Shown: positions 17,136 through 25,856 of the stretch, piece by piece
Position numbering within the stretch: the first letter of the stretch is position 1
Layout of the letters: every line of letters starts with the position of its first letter
Source of the DNA: JAIQFF01 sp963788505
Lineage (GTDB): Bacteria > Acidobacteriota > Terriglobia > Terriglobales > Acidobacteriaceae
Direction of reading: 5' to 3'
NCBI GenBank assembly: GCA_963788505.1
Contig: CAWBGY010000009.1
Span: 1,137,358-1,201,357 of the forward strand
DNA length: 64,000 bases
Notes under the pieces: model-generated
The model's input: only the letters and a program-made list of their open reading frames with translations
What the model was told of the DNA's origin: nothing
Databases searched by the model: none
Program-made: the position numbers and the translations under genes

Positions 17136-17825
17136 TCACGCCGTCTTCGCCGCTAACTTCACCTTCCGTCTGACGATCTCTACGATGCGCGCATGCGTCT
17201 TTGCCGCCGTTCCGCGGGCATCGACCAGTTCGACTCTCTGTGGTTCGCGAGCCGCAATCGCCAGATAAGCGCTGTGTACCCTGCCGAAAAAAGCGCGACT
17301 CTCCTGCTCAAAGCGGTTCTCGTCGTGCCGGGCGCGGCCGTTCCTGGCGCTATCGGCCTTGTTGCGGCGGCGGGCGCGTTCCACGCTCGCGGCCACATCG
17401 GAATCCATCAGAATCGTGAGATCAGGCTGCAAGCCGGGGCACAGGATGCGATGCAGGGCCAGCACCGGTTCGCTGCCCAGCTTGCGGCCGCCGCCCTGAT
17501 AAGCTTCCGTGGAATCGGTGAAGCGGTCGCAGAGCACAACCCGGCCTTCCGCCAGCGCCGGCTGGATCACTTCGGTGATGTGTTGGGCGCGCGAAGCAAA
17601 CATCAGGGCCAGTTCCGCCATTGGGGAGAGGCCGGCGGTCGCGGTATCGAGCAGCAGCCGGCGAATTTTCTCTCCGGTCGCGGTCCCGCCCGGCTCACGC
17701 GTCACCACCACCGACAGTCCTTGCGCGCGGAGCACGCCTGCCAGCTTTTCCATCTGGGTGCTTTTGCCGCAACCGTCGAGTCCTTCGAAGGTGATGAAGC
17801 GGCCGCGATGCGCGTGCGGGGACAC
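17136..17825 (-). CDS. tmk: thymidylate kinase
   Basis: A 229-residue dTMP kinase (dTMP to dTDP). The P-loop is FEGLDGCGKSTQMEKL, the TREPGGT motif supplies the catalytic Arg, and LCDRFTDSTEAYQGGGR is the DR(Y/F/H) motif region. The lid region is Arg-rich. It starts at GTG 17825 (MSPHAHRGRFITFEG). It is the first gene of the tmk-holB pair. Confidence 0.93.
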   Translation of the reverse strand: MSPHAHRGRFITFEGLDGCGKSTQMEKLAGVLRAQGLSVVVTREPGGTATGEKIRRLLLDTATAGLSPMAELALMFASRAQHITEVIQPALAEGRVVLCDRFTDSTEAYQGGGRKLGSEPVLALHRILCPGLQPDLTILMDSDVAASVERARRRNKADSARNGRARHDENRFEQESRAFFGRVHSAYLAIAAREPQRVELVDARGTAAKTHARIVEIVRRKVKLAAKTA

Positions 17826-17878
17826 AGCGAAATCATAAATCAGCGGTTGGCGTTTGGCACTTGCATTTGCGCTGAACT

Positions 17879-18222
17879 ACCGACGCTTTGTCATCCTGAG
17901 CGCAAGCCGCCCATTCGTTTACGAATGGGCGGGTGGAGTCGAAGGACCCCTGCCAGCTGTACGTGCATGGTCGTCATGCGAGATGCAGACCGGCAATGCC
18001 ATCTCGAGCGGGAGCAGAGAAGCTTATAGGGGTCCTTCGACTCCGCCCGGGCTTCGCATCGCGAAGCCCCGGCTCCGCTCAGGATGACAGCTGGGCGGGC
18101 CGGATTCGCGTGACCGGATTCAGCGGCTGACATATTCATCTGTCCTTAAAACGAATCACTAGAGGCCCAGGAGAACGTTCGTGACCGCCTTCCCCGGAAA
18201 AACTCTTCGCCATGTATTCCTC
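17879..18222. repeat. tandem duplication, unit 1
   Basis: First of two direct copies (17879-18222 and 18226-18573), about 97% identical by eye with several substitutions and two 2-base indels. The unit holds a TCATCCTGAGCG...GTCGAAGGACCCCT hairpin pair (stems GCCCATTCG...CGAATGGGC and GGGCTTCGC...GCGAAGCCC), a promoter-side stretch, a ribosome site (AGGAG) and the first codons of the M61 peptidase gene. Confidence 0.9.
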
Positions 18223-18246
18223 GCCACCGACGCTCTGTCATCCTGA
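18181..18246 (+). other. decapitated 5' copy of the M61 gene (21-codon frame)
   Basis: The duplicated copy keeps the AGGAG site and GTG start of the peptidase gene, reads 14 near-identical codons (VTAFPGKTLRHVFL), then runs into the next repeat and stops at TGA (18244-18246). It could be translated as a 21-residue peptide, but it is most simply a by-product of the duplication. Confidence 0.45.
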
Positions 18247-18573
18247 GCGCAAGCCACCCATTCGTTTACGAATGGGCGGGTGGAGTCGAAGGACCCCTGC
18301 CAGCTGTACGTGCATGGTCGTCATGCGAGATGCAGACCGGCAATGCCATCTCGAGCGGGAGCAGAGAGAAGCTTATAGGGGTCCTTCGACTCCGCCCGGG
18401 CTTCGCATCGCGAAGCCCGGGCTCCGCTCAGGATGACAGCTCGGCGGGCCGGATTCGCGTGACCGGATTTAGCGGCTGTTATATATTCATCTGTCCTTAA
18501 AACGAATCACTAGAGGCCCAGGAGAACGTTCGTGACCGCCTTCCCCGGAAAAACTCTTCGCTATGTATTCCTC
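18226..18573. repeat. tandem duplication, unit 2
   Basis: Second copy of the ~345 bp unit. It ends 14 codons into the intact M61 gene. Only 3 bases separate the copies. Positions 17826-18531 contain no other gene. Confidence 0.9.
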
Positions 18574-20418
18574 TTAATCGTTTTTGTCTCACCCCTTTTC
18601 GCCGCGGGCGCGCCTGCCCCCCATGTGAGCATTTCAGTGGACGCCACCGAGGCGCCCCGAAAGATTTTTCATGTTCGGATGACGATTCCCGCCAAGCCGG
18701 GTAGCCTCACTCTCTACTATCCCAAATGGATTCCGGGCGAGCACGGCCCCACCGGCCCGATTCAAGACGTTGCCGGACTGAAGTTCACCGCCAATGGACA
18801 GGCCCTCACCTGGCGCCGGGATCTGCTGGATGGCTGGACGTTTCACGTCGAGGTGCCGGCCGGCGTTTCGAGCATAGAAGCCGCGCTGGATTTCATCTCG
18901 CCCGCAGGTTCGGAAGGCATCTACACTGGCGGAGCCACGGCCACCGACCGGATGGCGGTCCTCAACTGGAACGATGTGCTGCTGTATCCCGAGGGATGGA
19001 CCTCGGATGAATTGACCTACACGGCCAGCCTGCGTTTGCCGCCGGACTGGAAGTTCGGCACATCTCTGGCAGTGACCTCGCAAGCGGGAGGAGAAATCAA
19101 GTTCGCTCCGGTTTCGCTCACCATGCTGGTTGATGGCCCGGTCATTACCGGGGAATATCTGAAAGTTGTTCCCCTCAACCCGGGACAAACTCCGCCCGTG
19201 GAGATGGACGTGGCCGCCGACAGTGCAGCCGCGCTGGATGCTCCCCCCGAAGTCTGGCAACACTACAAGAACCTGGTCGCCCAAACCAACGCGCTCTTTG
19301 GCGCGACACATTACCGCGACTACCACTTTCTCTTCAGCCTGAGCGACCACGTGGCGCACTTCGGCCTGGAGCATCATGAATCCAATGACAGCCGGCTGTG
19401 GGAGCGCGCCCTGGTCGATCCCAAGAAGCGCCTGCTGGGCGCGGGATTGCTGTCTCACGAATTCGTGCATTCCTGGAACGGAAAGTACCGGCGCCCCGCC
19501 GATCTCGCCACTCCCGATTACGAAAAGCCCATGCAGACCGACCTGCTGTGGGTGTACGAAGGACTTACCACGTATCTGGGTGAGATCCTGAGCGGCCGCA
19601 TGGGGGCACGAACGCCGGAGCAATTCCGCGATGCTCTGGCGTACACCGCCGCCGTACTGGACCACACTCCGGGGCGGGCGTGGCGCAACCTGCAGGACAC
19701 CGCAGACGGCGTTCCCGCGATGCAGGATGCGCCGCCCCAGTGGAAGTCATGGCGGCGGGCCCTCGACTACTATGACGAAGATGAGCTGAACTGGCTGTGG
19801 GCGGACACCATCATTCGCCAGCAGACTCATGGCCAGAAATCGCTGGATGACTTTTGCCGGATTTTCCACGGACCCCCGAGCGGGCCTCCGCAGGTGAAGA
19901 CCTTCACATTCGACGATATCGTGAGCACGCTGAACCAGGTGGCGCCTTACGACTGGCGCGGATTCTGGACCGAGCGCCTCACCAACCACGGGCCCGGCGC
20001 TCCCCTCGAAGGCATCGAGCGCAGCGGCTGGAAAGTGGTCTATGACGACACTCGCTCGGCGCTGGTGACGGCTCTGGAGGGCGAACGACATTTCGTAAAC
20101 GCGGCCTTTTCGATTGGATTGTGGCTAACAGAAGACGGACTGGTTACCGATACGGTCGAAGGCATGCCGGCAGCCCTGGCCGGAATCGGCCCCGGCATGA
20201 AACTGATCGCGGTTAACGGAAGAAAATTCTCCAAGGATGTGCTGCGGGATGCGCTGCAGGATGGCAAGAACAGTTCCGCGCCGCTCGAGTTGCTGGTCGA
20301 AAACACGGAGTATTACAAGACCTACAAGCTCGACTATCACGGAGGAGAAAAATTTCCCCATCTGGTGCGGGATGAAACCAAGCCAGACGTGCTGAGCGAG
20401 ATCATCAAGCCACGCTAG
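18532..20418 (+). CDS. M61-family glycyl-aminopeptidase-like metalloprotease with PDZ domain
   Basis: A 628-residue exported peptidase. The start is GTG 18532 with GGAG seven bases upstream. A signal peptide (about 1-25) is followed by the M61 N-terminal beta domain and then the catalytic domain with zinc motif LLSHEFVHSWNGKYRRP (HExxHxWN, about 306-322) and the downstream Glu in WVYEGLTTYLG. A C-terminal PDZ domain is suggested by VTDTVEGMPAALAGIGPGMKLIAVNG. The family trims N-terminal Gly/Ala residues of peptides in the periplasm. Confidence 0.92.
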   Translation: MTAFPGKTLRYVFLLIVFVSPLFAAGAPAPHVSISVDATEAPRKIFHVRMTIPAKPGSLTLYYPKWIPGEHGPTGPIQDVAGLKFTANGQALTWRRDLLDGWTFHVEVPAGVSSIEAALDFISPAGSEGIYTGGATATDRMAVLNWNDVLLYPEGWTSDELTYTASLRLPPDWKFGTSLAVTSQAGGEIKFAPVSLTMLVDGPVITGEYLKVVPLNPGQTPPVEMDVAADSAAALDAPPEVWQHYKNLVAQTNALFGATHYRDYHFLFSLSDHVAHFGLEHHESNDSRLWERALVDPKKRLLGAGLLSHEFVHSWNGKYRRPADLATPDYEKPMQTDLLWVYEGLTTYLGEILSGRMGARTPEQFRDALAYTAAVLDHTPGRAWRNLQDTADGVPAMQDAPPQWKSWRRALDYYDEDELNWLWADTIIRQQTHGQKSLDDFCRIFHGPPSGPPQVKTFTFDDIVSTLNQVAPYDWRGFWTERLTNHGPGAPLEGIERSGWKVVYDDTRSALVTALEGERHFVNAAFSIGLWLTEDGLVTDTVEGMPAALAGIGPGMKLIAVNGRKFSKDVLRDALQDGKNSSAPLELLVENTEYYKTYKLDYHGGEKFPHLVRDETKPDVLSEIIKPR

Positions 20419-20420
20419 AC

Positions 20421-20533
20421 CGTCGCAGTCGCCGGTCTTCAATCGTCAGGAAAAGCCAATCGGTTCAGGTCGGGGTAGGGCACAGTTTCTGACGTTCTGG
20501 GACTGAACCTTCACTGCCGAAGGTCGACGACTG
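20421..20533. repeat. heptamer array inverted repeat (M61/PIG-L convergent gap)
   Basis: The left array 20421-20449 (CGTCGCAGTCGCCGGTCTTC and following) and an inverted, more degenerate array at 20489-20533 (CTGACGTTCTGGGACTGAAC and GGTCGACGACTG) sit between two convergent genes. That position suits a bidirectional terminator. Confidence 0.65.
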
Positions 20534-20542
20534 CCTTTGCGG

Positions 20543-21307
20543 CTAGTCGCTGTCCTCCACGATTCCCGCGAACAAATCATCTTCTTGAACGATTGGGCCA
20601 CGCTTCACCGCTGCTGCCAGGTGAAATCGCTCCTGGCCTTGCCCTTCCCGTTCGTACTTTTCGAACAGCGTCCACAGAGGCTGTTGGCTGGCGTGGGCGC
20701 GGAATGCCTCAATCTTGGTTTCCAGATAGTCCCCCATCTCGATCGTGGCGGTGCTTGGAGCGACGGTGACGGGCTGCCGGCCGGGGAGGACGGAATCGCT
20801 GGAAGCATAGTACAGCTTCTGTACTCGATGAGCCGCGACCGAACCGCTCAACTGGTCAGGAAAGCGATTGCTGCGCCCCGCCCAGTGGAAGGCCAGCGTG
20901 GCGAAGACCGATGCCATCGTATGATCGGTGTGGCCCGTCGCTCCGCCCGCCGGATCAAATGTGAGCAAGACCTGCGGACGAAATTCCCGGATGCGAAGGG
21001 TGAGATCGGAAACGACCCGTTGCAAGTCCAGGCGGTGCAGCTGGCCGTCGGGATAGTCAAGCACGGTTCCGCGGGAGACTTTCAGTATTTTGCAGGCGGA
21101 GGCAAATTCTTCGCGCCGGGTGGCGGCGAGTTCCTGATCGCTATGCGCTCCGCCACGATGAGTGGCCGCTTGTCCGGGCGTCAGGCAAACGATGCAGATT
21201 TCGACGCCCCGCTCGCTATAAAGCCGCAACGACCCGCCGAAGCTGCTGGCTTCGTCATCCGGATGCGCGGTTACGACCATCATGCGCAGCATGCAGGGAT
21301 TGTACAT
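20543..21307 (-). CDS. PIG-L (LmbE-like) N-deacetylase
   Basis: About 254 residues. PIG-L family zinc hydrolases remove acetyl groups from GlcNAc-linked substrates, for example in bacillithiol or mycothiol synthesis. The zinc motif VVTAHPDDEASSFGG (AHPDDE) is at the N-terminus; later HTDHT supplies the third ligand (HxxH region). Start choice: ATG 21307, 21292 or 21283 all lie just before the motif. The longer frame to 21517 only overlaps rnhB antiphase and lacks family sequence. It overlaps the rnhB 3' end by about 50 bp, so the two are probably co-transcribed. Confidence 0.85.
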   Translation of the reverse strand: MYNPCMLRMMVVTAHPDDEASSFGGSLRLYSERGVEICIVCLTPGQAATHRGGAHSDQELAATRREEFASACKILKVSRGTVLDYPDGQLHRLDLQRVVSDLTLRIREFRPQVLLTFDPAGGATGHTDHTMASVFATLAFHWAGRSNRFPDQLSGSVAAHRVQKLYYASSDSVLPGRQPVTVAPSTATIEMGDYLETKIEAFRAHASQQPLWTLFEKYEREGQGQERFHLAAAVKRGPIVQEDDLFAGIVEDSD

Positions 21308-22130
21308 TCCCCTCACGGTTCTGGGGTTCTTCCTCCGCCGTTTCTTCCAGCATGAACGCCAGCACATCTTGCGGTACCGGCGCATTCCATACCGGCGCGA
21401 ATGACTGGCGGTGCAGCGGAGAGGGCCCATGCTGGCGCAAGGCCGCCAGATGCCGAGGAGTGCTGTAGCCCTTATTCGACGCCAGTCCGTAGATGGGAAA
21501 AACCGGGTCCCATTCAACGATCATGCGATCGCGCTCGACTTTGGCCAGGATTGATGCCGCTGCGATAGAAGCCGAGAGGGCATCGCCGTGAATAATGGGT
21601 TGTTGTGGCAGTTCGCAGTCCAGGCGCAGCGCGTCCACCAGCAGGTGGTCGGCTTTTGGGTCGAGGCCGAGAACGGCCTCCCGCATGGCCAGGCGCGAGG
21701 CCTGGTAGATATTGATCTGATCAATGCGGGCGGCATCGACGGCTGCAATGGCCCAAGCCACAGAATGCTCGCGGATTCGCTCCGCCAGGATTTCACGGCG
21801 CTCCGCTGGCAGCAACTTGGAATCCCGCAGACCTCGTATGCGATATTCCGGATTGAGGATCACGGCAGCCGCCACCACCGGTCCAAACAGGGAGCCGCGT
21901 CCGACTTCATCAACTCCGGCGATAAGGCGCGCGCCCAGTTGCCATGCCTTTTTCTCGAACCTCAACGTGCAATGCAGTGTCTTCAACAGACGCAGCTTGG
22001 CGGCAGAAGCAGAGAGTGGTTTCCCGGGCGCGGACGTGAGCTTGGGCGACACAGAGAGGTCATCTTCGCCCAGTCGACCCTGATCGCGCAATGTGGAAAA
22101 CCGCTCGAAGAACCAGATTGCCATAACCAT
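21255..22130 (-). CDS. rnhB: ribonuclease HII
   Basis: Removes ribonucleotides from DNA-RNA hybrids. It has the catalytic IAGVDEVGRGSLFGPVVAAAV (D-E pair), the HGDALSASIAAASILAKVERDR region and GYSTPRHLAAL. At 291 residues it is longer than the usual ~200-230: about 55 N-terminal residues precede the conserved core, and the C-terminus is Glu-rich. The true start may lie downstream of ATG 22130, for example close to LRFEKKAWQLGARL, as no clear ribosome site precedes 22130. Confidence 0.9.
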   Translation of the reverse strand: MVMAIWFFERFSTLRDQGRLGEDDLSVSPKLTSAPGKPLSASAAKLRLLKTLHCTLRFEKKAWQLGARLIAGVDEVGRGSLFGPVVAAAVILNPEYRIRGLRDSKLLPAERREILAERIREHSVAWAIAAVDAARIDQINIYQASRLAMREAVLGLDPKADHLLVDALRLDCELPQQPIIHGDALSASIAAASILAKVERDRMIVEWDPVFPIYGLASNKGYSTPRHLAALRQHGPSPLHRQSFAPVWNAPVPQDVLAFMLEETAEEEPQNREGNVQSLHAAHDGRNRASG

Positions 22131-22309
22131 GGGCTGAAGCGAGTCCGGGAGGATATCCCATGTGGGTCTGGGGCAGCCGGCCTGACGTGTTTAGGCTGTG
22201 ATTCCCCGTGCAACTGCCATGGATTCATCCGCCCAAAAGTAACCATTACGTGCTATTACCGCGGTAAATTGACCAGCGAACGGTCAGTTGCTAGCTTCAG
22301 TAAAGAGAG

Positions 22310-23077
22310 TTGTCCACGCGGCGGACCCACTTGACAGAAGAGCATTCCAAACCATCGCCCGAGCGCCAGAAGAAACGCCTTCAGGTAGCGCTGCCCATTC
22401 GTGTCACCTACTGGAATGACGAACAAAAGCCCTGCCTCGAGATTGCCTGCACTTACGATATCTCCGAGCATGGAGCGCGAGTCACGGGCCTGCGCTGTGT
22501 GAAGGAAGCGGGAGAAGTCGTTGCCATCGAACGGGGCCGAAGCAAGGCGTTCTGCCGCGTGGTATGGGTCGGCGAACCAGATTCGGAGTTGCGAGGTCAA
22601 ATCGGCCTGCAGTGTGTGGAGTCTGACCGGATTCTGTGGGAAGCGGAATTGCGGGACATGGTCGAAGTCTACGAACCGGTTACTCTGGATGGAACCTCGA
22701 AGCGGTCTCGCGCCTTCGGTCCTAGCGAGCGCCGGCGTCGCCGGGAGCGCTTTAGCCTGGACGGGACCGTCGAACTGGCTGAACCGGACTCCGCCAGTGC
22801 CAAGGCCAGCGTCGTTTTGAAGAACATGTCGGAGATCGGCTGCCTGGTTATGACCAGACACGTATTGCCGGTCGGCACCGAGGTGAAACTAACTCTGCAT
22901 GTCGATAACTACGATTTGACCCTGAAGGGTCAGGTCCGGCATGCCGAACCGCAAGCTGGGCTCGGAATCGAATTCCGGGAGATCCGTAAAGGGGAGCGCC
23001 AGATCCTGCAGTTCCTCATCCGCAAGCTAGCCGAGAAGCACCTGGAAGATACCTTGCAGTTCGAAATCCACAAATAG
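22310..23077 (+). CDS. tandem PilZ-domain protein
   Basis: About 255 residues with two PilZ-like domains. The first (about 15-115) begins ERQKKRLQVALPIRV and has CTYDISEHGARVTGL (D-x-S-x-x-G). The second (about 138-250) begins SERRRRRERFSLDGTVEL (RxxxR-like) and has KNMSEIGCLVMTR (N-x-S-x-x-G). Double-PilZ proteins are common in this group and presumably sense c-di-GMP. The start is TTG 22310 or TTG 22331. It is divergent from rnhB. Confidence 0.8.
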   Translation: MSTRRTHLTEEHSKPSPERQKKRLQVALPIRVTYWNDEQKPCLEIACTYDISEHGARVTGLRCVKEAGEVVAIERGRSKAFCRVVWVGEPDSELRGQIGLQCVESDRILWEAELRDMVEVYEPVTLDGTSKRSRAFGPSERRRRRERFSLDGTVELAEPDSASAKASVVLKNMSEIGCLVMTRHVLPVGTEVKLTLHVDNYDLTLKGQVRHAEPQAGLGIEFREIRKGERQILQFLIRKLAEKHLEDTLQFEIHK

Positions 23078-23114
23078 CCTGGGCTCTCGCCGGCCAAGTC
23101 CGAAAGATGCGCTG

Positions 23115-23492
23115 CTACTTAACCGCGACTTCGGCCACGGCTTGTTCGCGATCGACATCTTTGAGGCGAGCCGCCTTGCCCTTGAGGCTGCGCAGGTAGT
23201 ACAGCTTGGCGCGGCGGACCTTGGAAGAGCGCAACACCTCCACCTTATCGACCACCTTGGAATGGAGCGGGAAGATGCGCTCTACGCCGTGGCCGAAGCT
23301 GATCTTGCGCACGGTGAAACTGGCCTGTGGTCCGCGGCTGCGAGCAATCACCACGCCCTCAAATGCCTGCAGGCGCTCCTTGTCGCCTTCCTTGATCTTC
23401 ACGTGGACGCGCACGCTGTCGCCGGGCACGAATGCAGGAATGTCGGTGCGCTTGGTTTTGGCCAAAAGTTTTTCGATGATAAGGTTCGTCAC
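23115..23492 (-). CDS. rplS: 50S ribosomal protein L19
   Basis: About 125 residues. GTG 23492 is chosen because GGGGGA lies eight bases before it; TTG 23507 would add five residues. Conserved L19 stretches: DIPAFVPGDSVRVHVKIKEG, QAFEGVVIARSRG, FTVRKISFGHGVERIFPLHS and VRRAKLYYLRSLKGKAARL. It is the last gene of the rpsP-khpA-rimM-trmD-rplS unit. Confidence 0.96.
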   Translation of the reverse strand: MTNLIIEKLLAKTKRTDIPAFVPGDSVRVHVKIKEGDKERLQAFEGVVIARSRGPQASFTVRKISFGHGVERIFPLHSKVVDKVEVLRSSKVRRAKLYYLRSLKGKAARLKDVDREQAVAEVAVK

Positions 23493-23522
23493 GATCTTGT
23501 CCCCCAATGAGAGAAGTCTGTC

Positions 23523-24329
23523 TCAATTTTCCTTGCCCGCAATGCGGGCCAGCAATTCCTTGTCTTCGTCGCCGAGCACGGCGCCCTCCAGCAGATCGGG
23601 GCGATTGTGCAGCGTTTTCTCTAAAGCCGTGCGCCGGCGCCAGCGGCGTATTTCTTCATGGTTGCCGGAAACCAAAACCTCAGGCACCTGCAAACCGCGA
23701 AAATCCGCCGGCCGGGTGTAGTGCGGATAGTCCAGCAATCCACCGGACGCGCAAGTAGAGTCGGCGCCGCTTGCTTCCACGGTTGCCGACGCAGTGAACG
23801 ACTCCTGCCGCGTCGAGGCCTCATTCCCCACCGCGCCAGGAATGAGCCGCGTGACCGTATCCAGAATCACGGCCGCACCCAACTCGCCGCCGCTCAGGAC
23901 ATAATCTCCGATCGAGAGCTCACGGTCGGCGAGATGCTCTCCGACACGCTCATCCACGCCTTCGTAGCGGCCGCAGATCAGGACAATTCGTTGCAGCGCC
24001 ACGAGTTCCTCGGCCACTGCCTGGTCGAAACGCCGCCCCTGTGCCGACAGCAGCACCACACTCTGCCTGGCGCCAACCTCAAGCCGCTCCGCACGGCTCT
24101 CGATGTCGAGTCCTTCAATACATTCAAAGATCGGTTCCGGCTTCAGCACCATGCCTTCGCCGCCGCCGAATGGGCGGTCATCCACCGTGCGGTGCCGGTC
24201 GTGCGCAAAAGCCCGCAAGTCGTGGACTTCGATCGTCGCCAGACCCGCTTCCCGGGCGCGGCGAACAATGCCGTAATCCAGCGGTCCGCGAAAAAAGTCA
24301 GGAAAGATCGTGAGGATGTCGATCTTCAT
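23523..24329 (-). CDS. trmD: tRNA (guanine-N1)-methyltransferase
   Basis: A 268-residue SPOUT-class enzyme that methylates G37 of tRNAs. The N-terminus MKIDILTIFPDFFRGPLDYGIV is typical. Conserved segments include DDRPFGGGEGMVLKPEP, the knot region LICGRYEGVDERV and LSIGDYVLSGGELGAAVILD, and the C-terminal PADFRGLQVPEVLVSGNHEEIRRWRR. It is located between rimM and rplS as in most bacteria. A hairpin repeat separates it from rimM. Confidence 0.96.
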   Translation of the reverse strand: MKIDILTIFPDFFRGPLDYGIVRRAREAGLATIEVHDLRAFAHDRHRTVDDRPFGGGEGMVLKPEPIFECIEGLDIESRAERLEVGARQSVVLLSAQGRRFDQAVAEELVALQRIVLICGRYEGVDERVGEHLADRELSIGDYVLSGGELGAAVILDTVTRLIPGAVGNEASTRQESFTASATVEASGADSTCASGGLLDYPHYTRPADFRGLQVPEVLVSGNHEEIRRWRRRTALEKTLHNRPDLLEGAVLGDEDKELLARIAGKEN

Positions 24330-24356
24330 CGCTGGACCTTAAGAACTACACAGCAA

Positions 24357-24500
24357 GTTGTCATGCTGAGCAACCGAGCCGCGCTTTGCGCGGCGAGAGC
24401 GTCGAAGCACCCCTGTAGCCACTGCATCGTTATGAGGTAGGGGTCCTTCGACTCCGCCACTGCTTCGCGCCGCGAAGCAGTGCTCCGCTCAGGATGACAA
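24357..24500. repeat. TCATCCTGAGCG-family hairpin repeat within the ribosomal operon
   Basis: Left arm TCATGCTGAGCAACCGAGCC with stem CGCGCTTTGCGCGGCG, a short centre, then the inverted arm AGGGGTCCTTCGACTCCGCC with stem GCTTCGCGCCGCGAAGC ending CTCAGGATGACA. It sits in the trmD-rimM gap and supplies the last codons and stop of rimM (TTG TCA TCC TGA). Confidence 0.85.
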
Positions 24501-25070
24501 TTTCTTGCTGTTCCTTTGCTGCTCTTTCTCTTCCGCCGTCAACGGAGCGCTCAACTCGAGCATGCCCTCCGGCAGAATCATGAAAATCTTTTTATGCTCA
24601 AGGTCGGTACTCTTCAGATACGCTTCCGCGTAAGGAATCTCGTGCTCGTTCGATCCGGCTTTTACGATCAGCAGGGGCGCTTCACCGGCTCCAAACTGCA
24701 CGTCGCGAACCTGCCCAATCTCGCGATCGCCGTCGAACACCGTACATCCCACCAGGTCGCTCACGTAAACCCAGCCGGGCTCCAACCTCGAGCGCTCACC
24801 GGCCGGGACCTGCAACTCGCATCCCACCAGGGCTTCGGCTTCCGAAATCGAACCGACAGCCTCGAACTTGAGGACCAGATGACCCTTGTGGGGCCAGAGT
24901 TCTTCAATTTTCAACTCGCGCCGCGGTCCGCCTCCATCCTTGGGCAAGGCCCACAGCCGCATACCCGGTTGAAACCGGTCCGGGACGTCGCTGTGCAGTT
25001 CGGTTGCGACTTCGCCGCGGCGTCCCTGGGTCTTGAGAACGCGCGCCAGCGTAATGAACGGGTCGGCTAT
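24489..25070 (-). CDS. rimM: 16S rRNA processing protein RimM, probable ATA start
   Basis: About 193 residues acting in 30S maturation. Family sequence (ADPFITLARVLKTQGRRGEV) begins immediately after an ATA codon at 25070-25068. The only downstream ATG near the start (24962) would delete 36 conserved residues, and no ATG, GTG or TTG occurs in frame nearby upstream. GGAG lies eight bases before the ATA, and ATA overlaps the khpA stop as ATAG, as ATGA usually would. The RimM N-terminal beta-barrel is followed by the PRC-barrel-like part (WVYVSDLVGCTVFD, then IPYAEAYLKSTDLEHKKI). The last residues come from a hairpin repeat. Confidence 0.85.
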   Translation of the reverse strand: MADPFITLARVLKTQGRRGEVATELHSDVPDRFQPGMRLWALPKDGGGPRRELKIEELWPHKGHLVLKFEAVGSISEAEALVGCELQVPAGERSRLEPGWVYVSDLVGCTVFDGDREIGQVRDVQFGAGEAPLLIVKAGSNEHEIPYAEAYLKSTDLEHKKIFMILPEGMLELSAPLTAEEKEQQRNSKKLSS

Positions 25071-25318
25071 TCCAGAATCTCCAGCGTGAAGCGCTTGTTG
25101 GACTTCAAACCGGCCGCGCCCAGCAGGTTGCGCATGGCGCGCGCGGTGCGTCCCTGTTTGCCGATCACCCGACCGAGATCGTTCGGGGCAACCGTCAACT
25201 CAAGCACAGTGCCCGCGCCTTCTTCGACCTGATTGACGGTAACCTGCGCCGGATCATCGACCAGAGCTTTGGCGACCTGTTCGATCAGGACTCGCACGTC
25301 CCCGGTTGGTTCGCTCAT
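25067..25318 (-). CDS. khpA: KH-domain RNA-binding protein KhpA
   Basis: About 83 residues consisting of a single KH domain with the VIGKQGRTARAMRNLL motif (GxxG loop). KhpA works with KhpB as an RNA chaperone in many bacteria. ATG 25318 is chosen over GTG 25333 because GGTGAG is well spaced before it. Its last codons contain the ribosome site used by rimM. It lies between rpsP and rimM, its normal location. Confidence 0.92.
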   Translation of the reverse strand: MSEPTGDVRVLIEQVAKALVDDPAQVTVNQVEEGAGTVLELTVAPNDLGRVIGKQGRTARAMRNLLGAAGLKSNKRFTLEILE

Positions 25319-25384
25319 GCTTGGCTCACCCAAAGCGGAATACTGTGATATGCGGCGTGTTCTGGCATGATGCGCACCCTGACA

Positions 25385-25642
25385 TCAGGCAACAGAGGCG
25401 GCAGCAGCCGGCGCCGGCCGGGACACGATCTTGGTGACCCGGTCCGACATCTTGGCGCCCTTGGATACCCAGTAGTCGATGCGCTCGCGCTTGAGCTCAA
25501 TGCTGGCGGGACTGGTGCGAGGATTGTAAGTTCCCACCACCTCGACCGGACGCCCATTGCGCGCGCGTTCCTTCTCGATGACCACCACACGATACTGCGG
25601 TTGTTTGCGCGCACCCGTGCGCGACAGACGAATCATTAACAC
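25385..25642 (-). CDS. rpsP: 30S ribosomal protein S16
   Basis: About 85 residues. MIRLSRTGARKQPQYRVVVIEKERARNGRPVEVVGTYNP is the S16 signature (described here as overlapping family stretches, with YRVVV and GTYNP as key motifs), followed by RIDYWVSKGAKMSDRV. It starts at GTG 25642 or ATG 25636; AAAGGA is nearer to ideal spacing for 25642. It is the first gene of the five-gene translation operon. Confidence 0.95.
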   Translation of the reverse strand: MLMIRLSRTGARKQPQYRVVVIEKERARNGRPVEVVGTYNPRTSPASIELKRERIDYWVSKGAKMSDRVTKIVSRPAPAAAASVA

Positions 25643-25856
25643 AGAGCTTATGTTCCTTTCCTAATTGCTTCAGGCAGGCTGAGACAAACCATTATTTTTG
25701 CAGAATTTAGCGGGATTAGCAAGTTTTGACGGGGTAGGGTAGTGGTCAATTTGAAATCCGCAAGGGTTGGCGCCGGCAGCGGGTGCTCGAAAATCAAGTT
25801 TGGAGTTGGCGGGGATTAGTGGGATTATTAGGCTGGAACGTAGCAGGGATGGCGGC

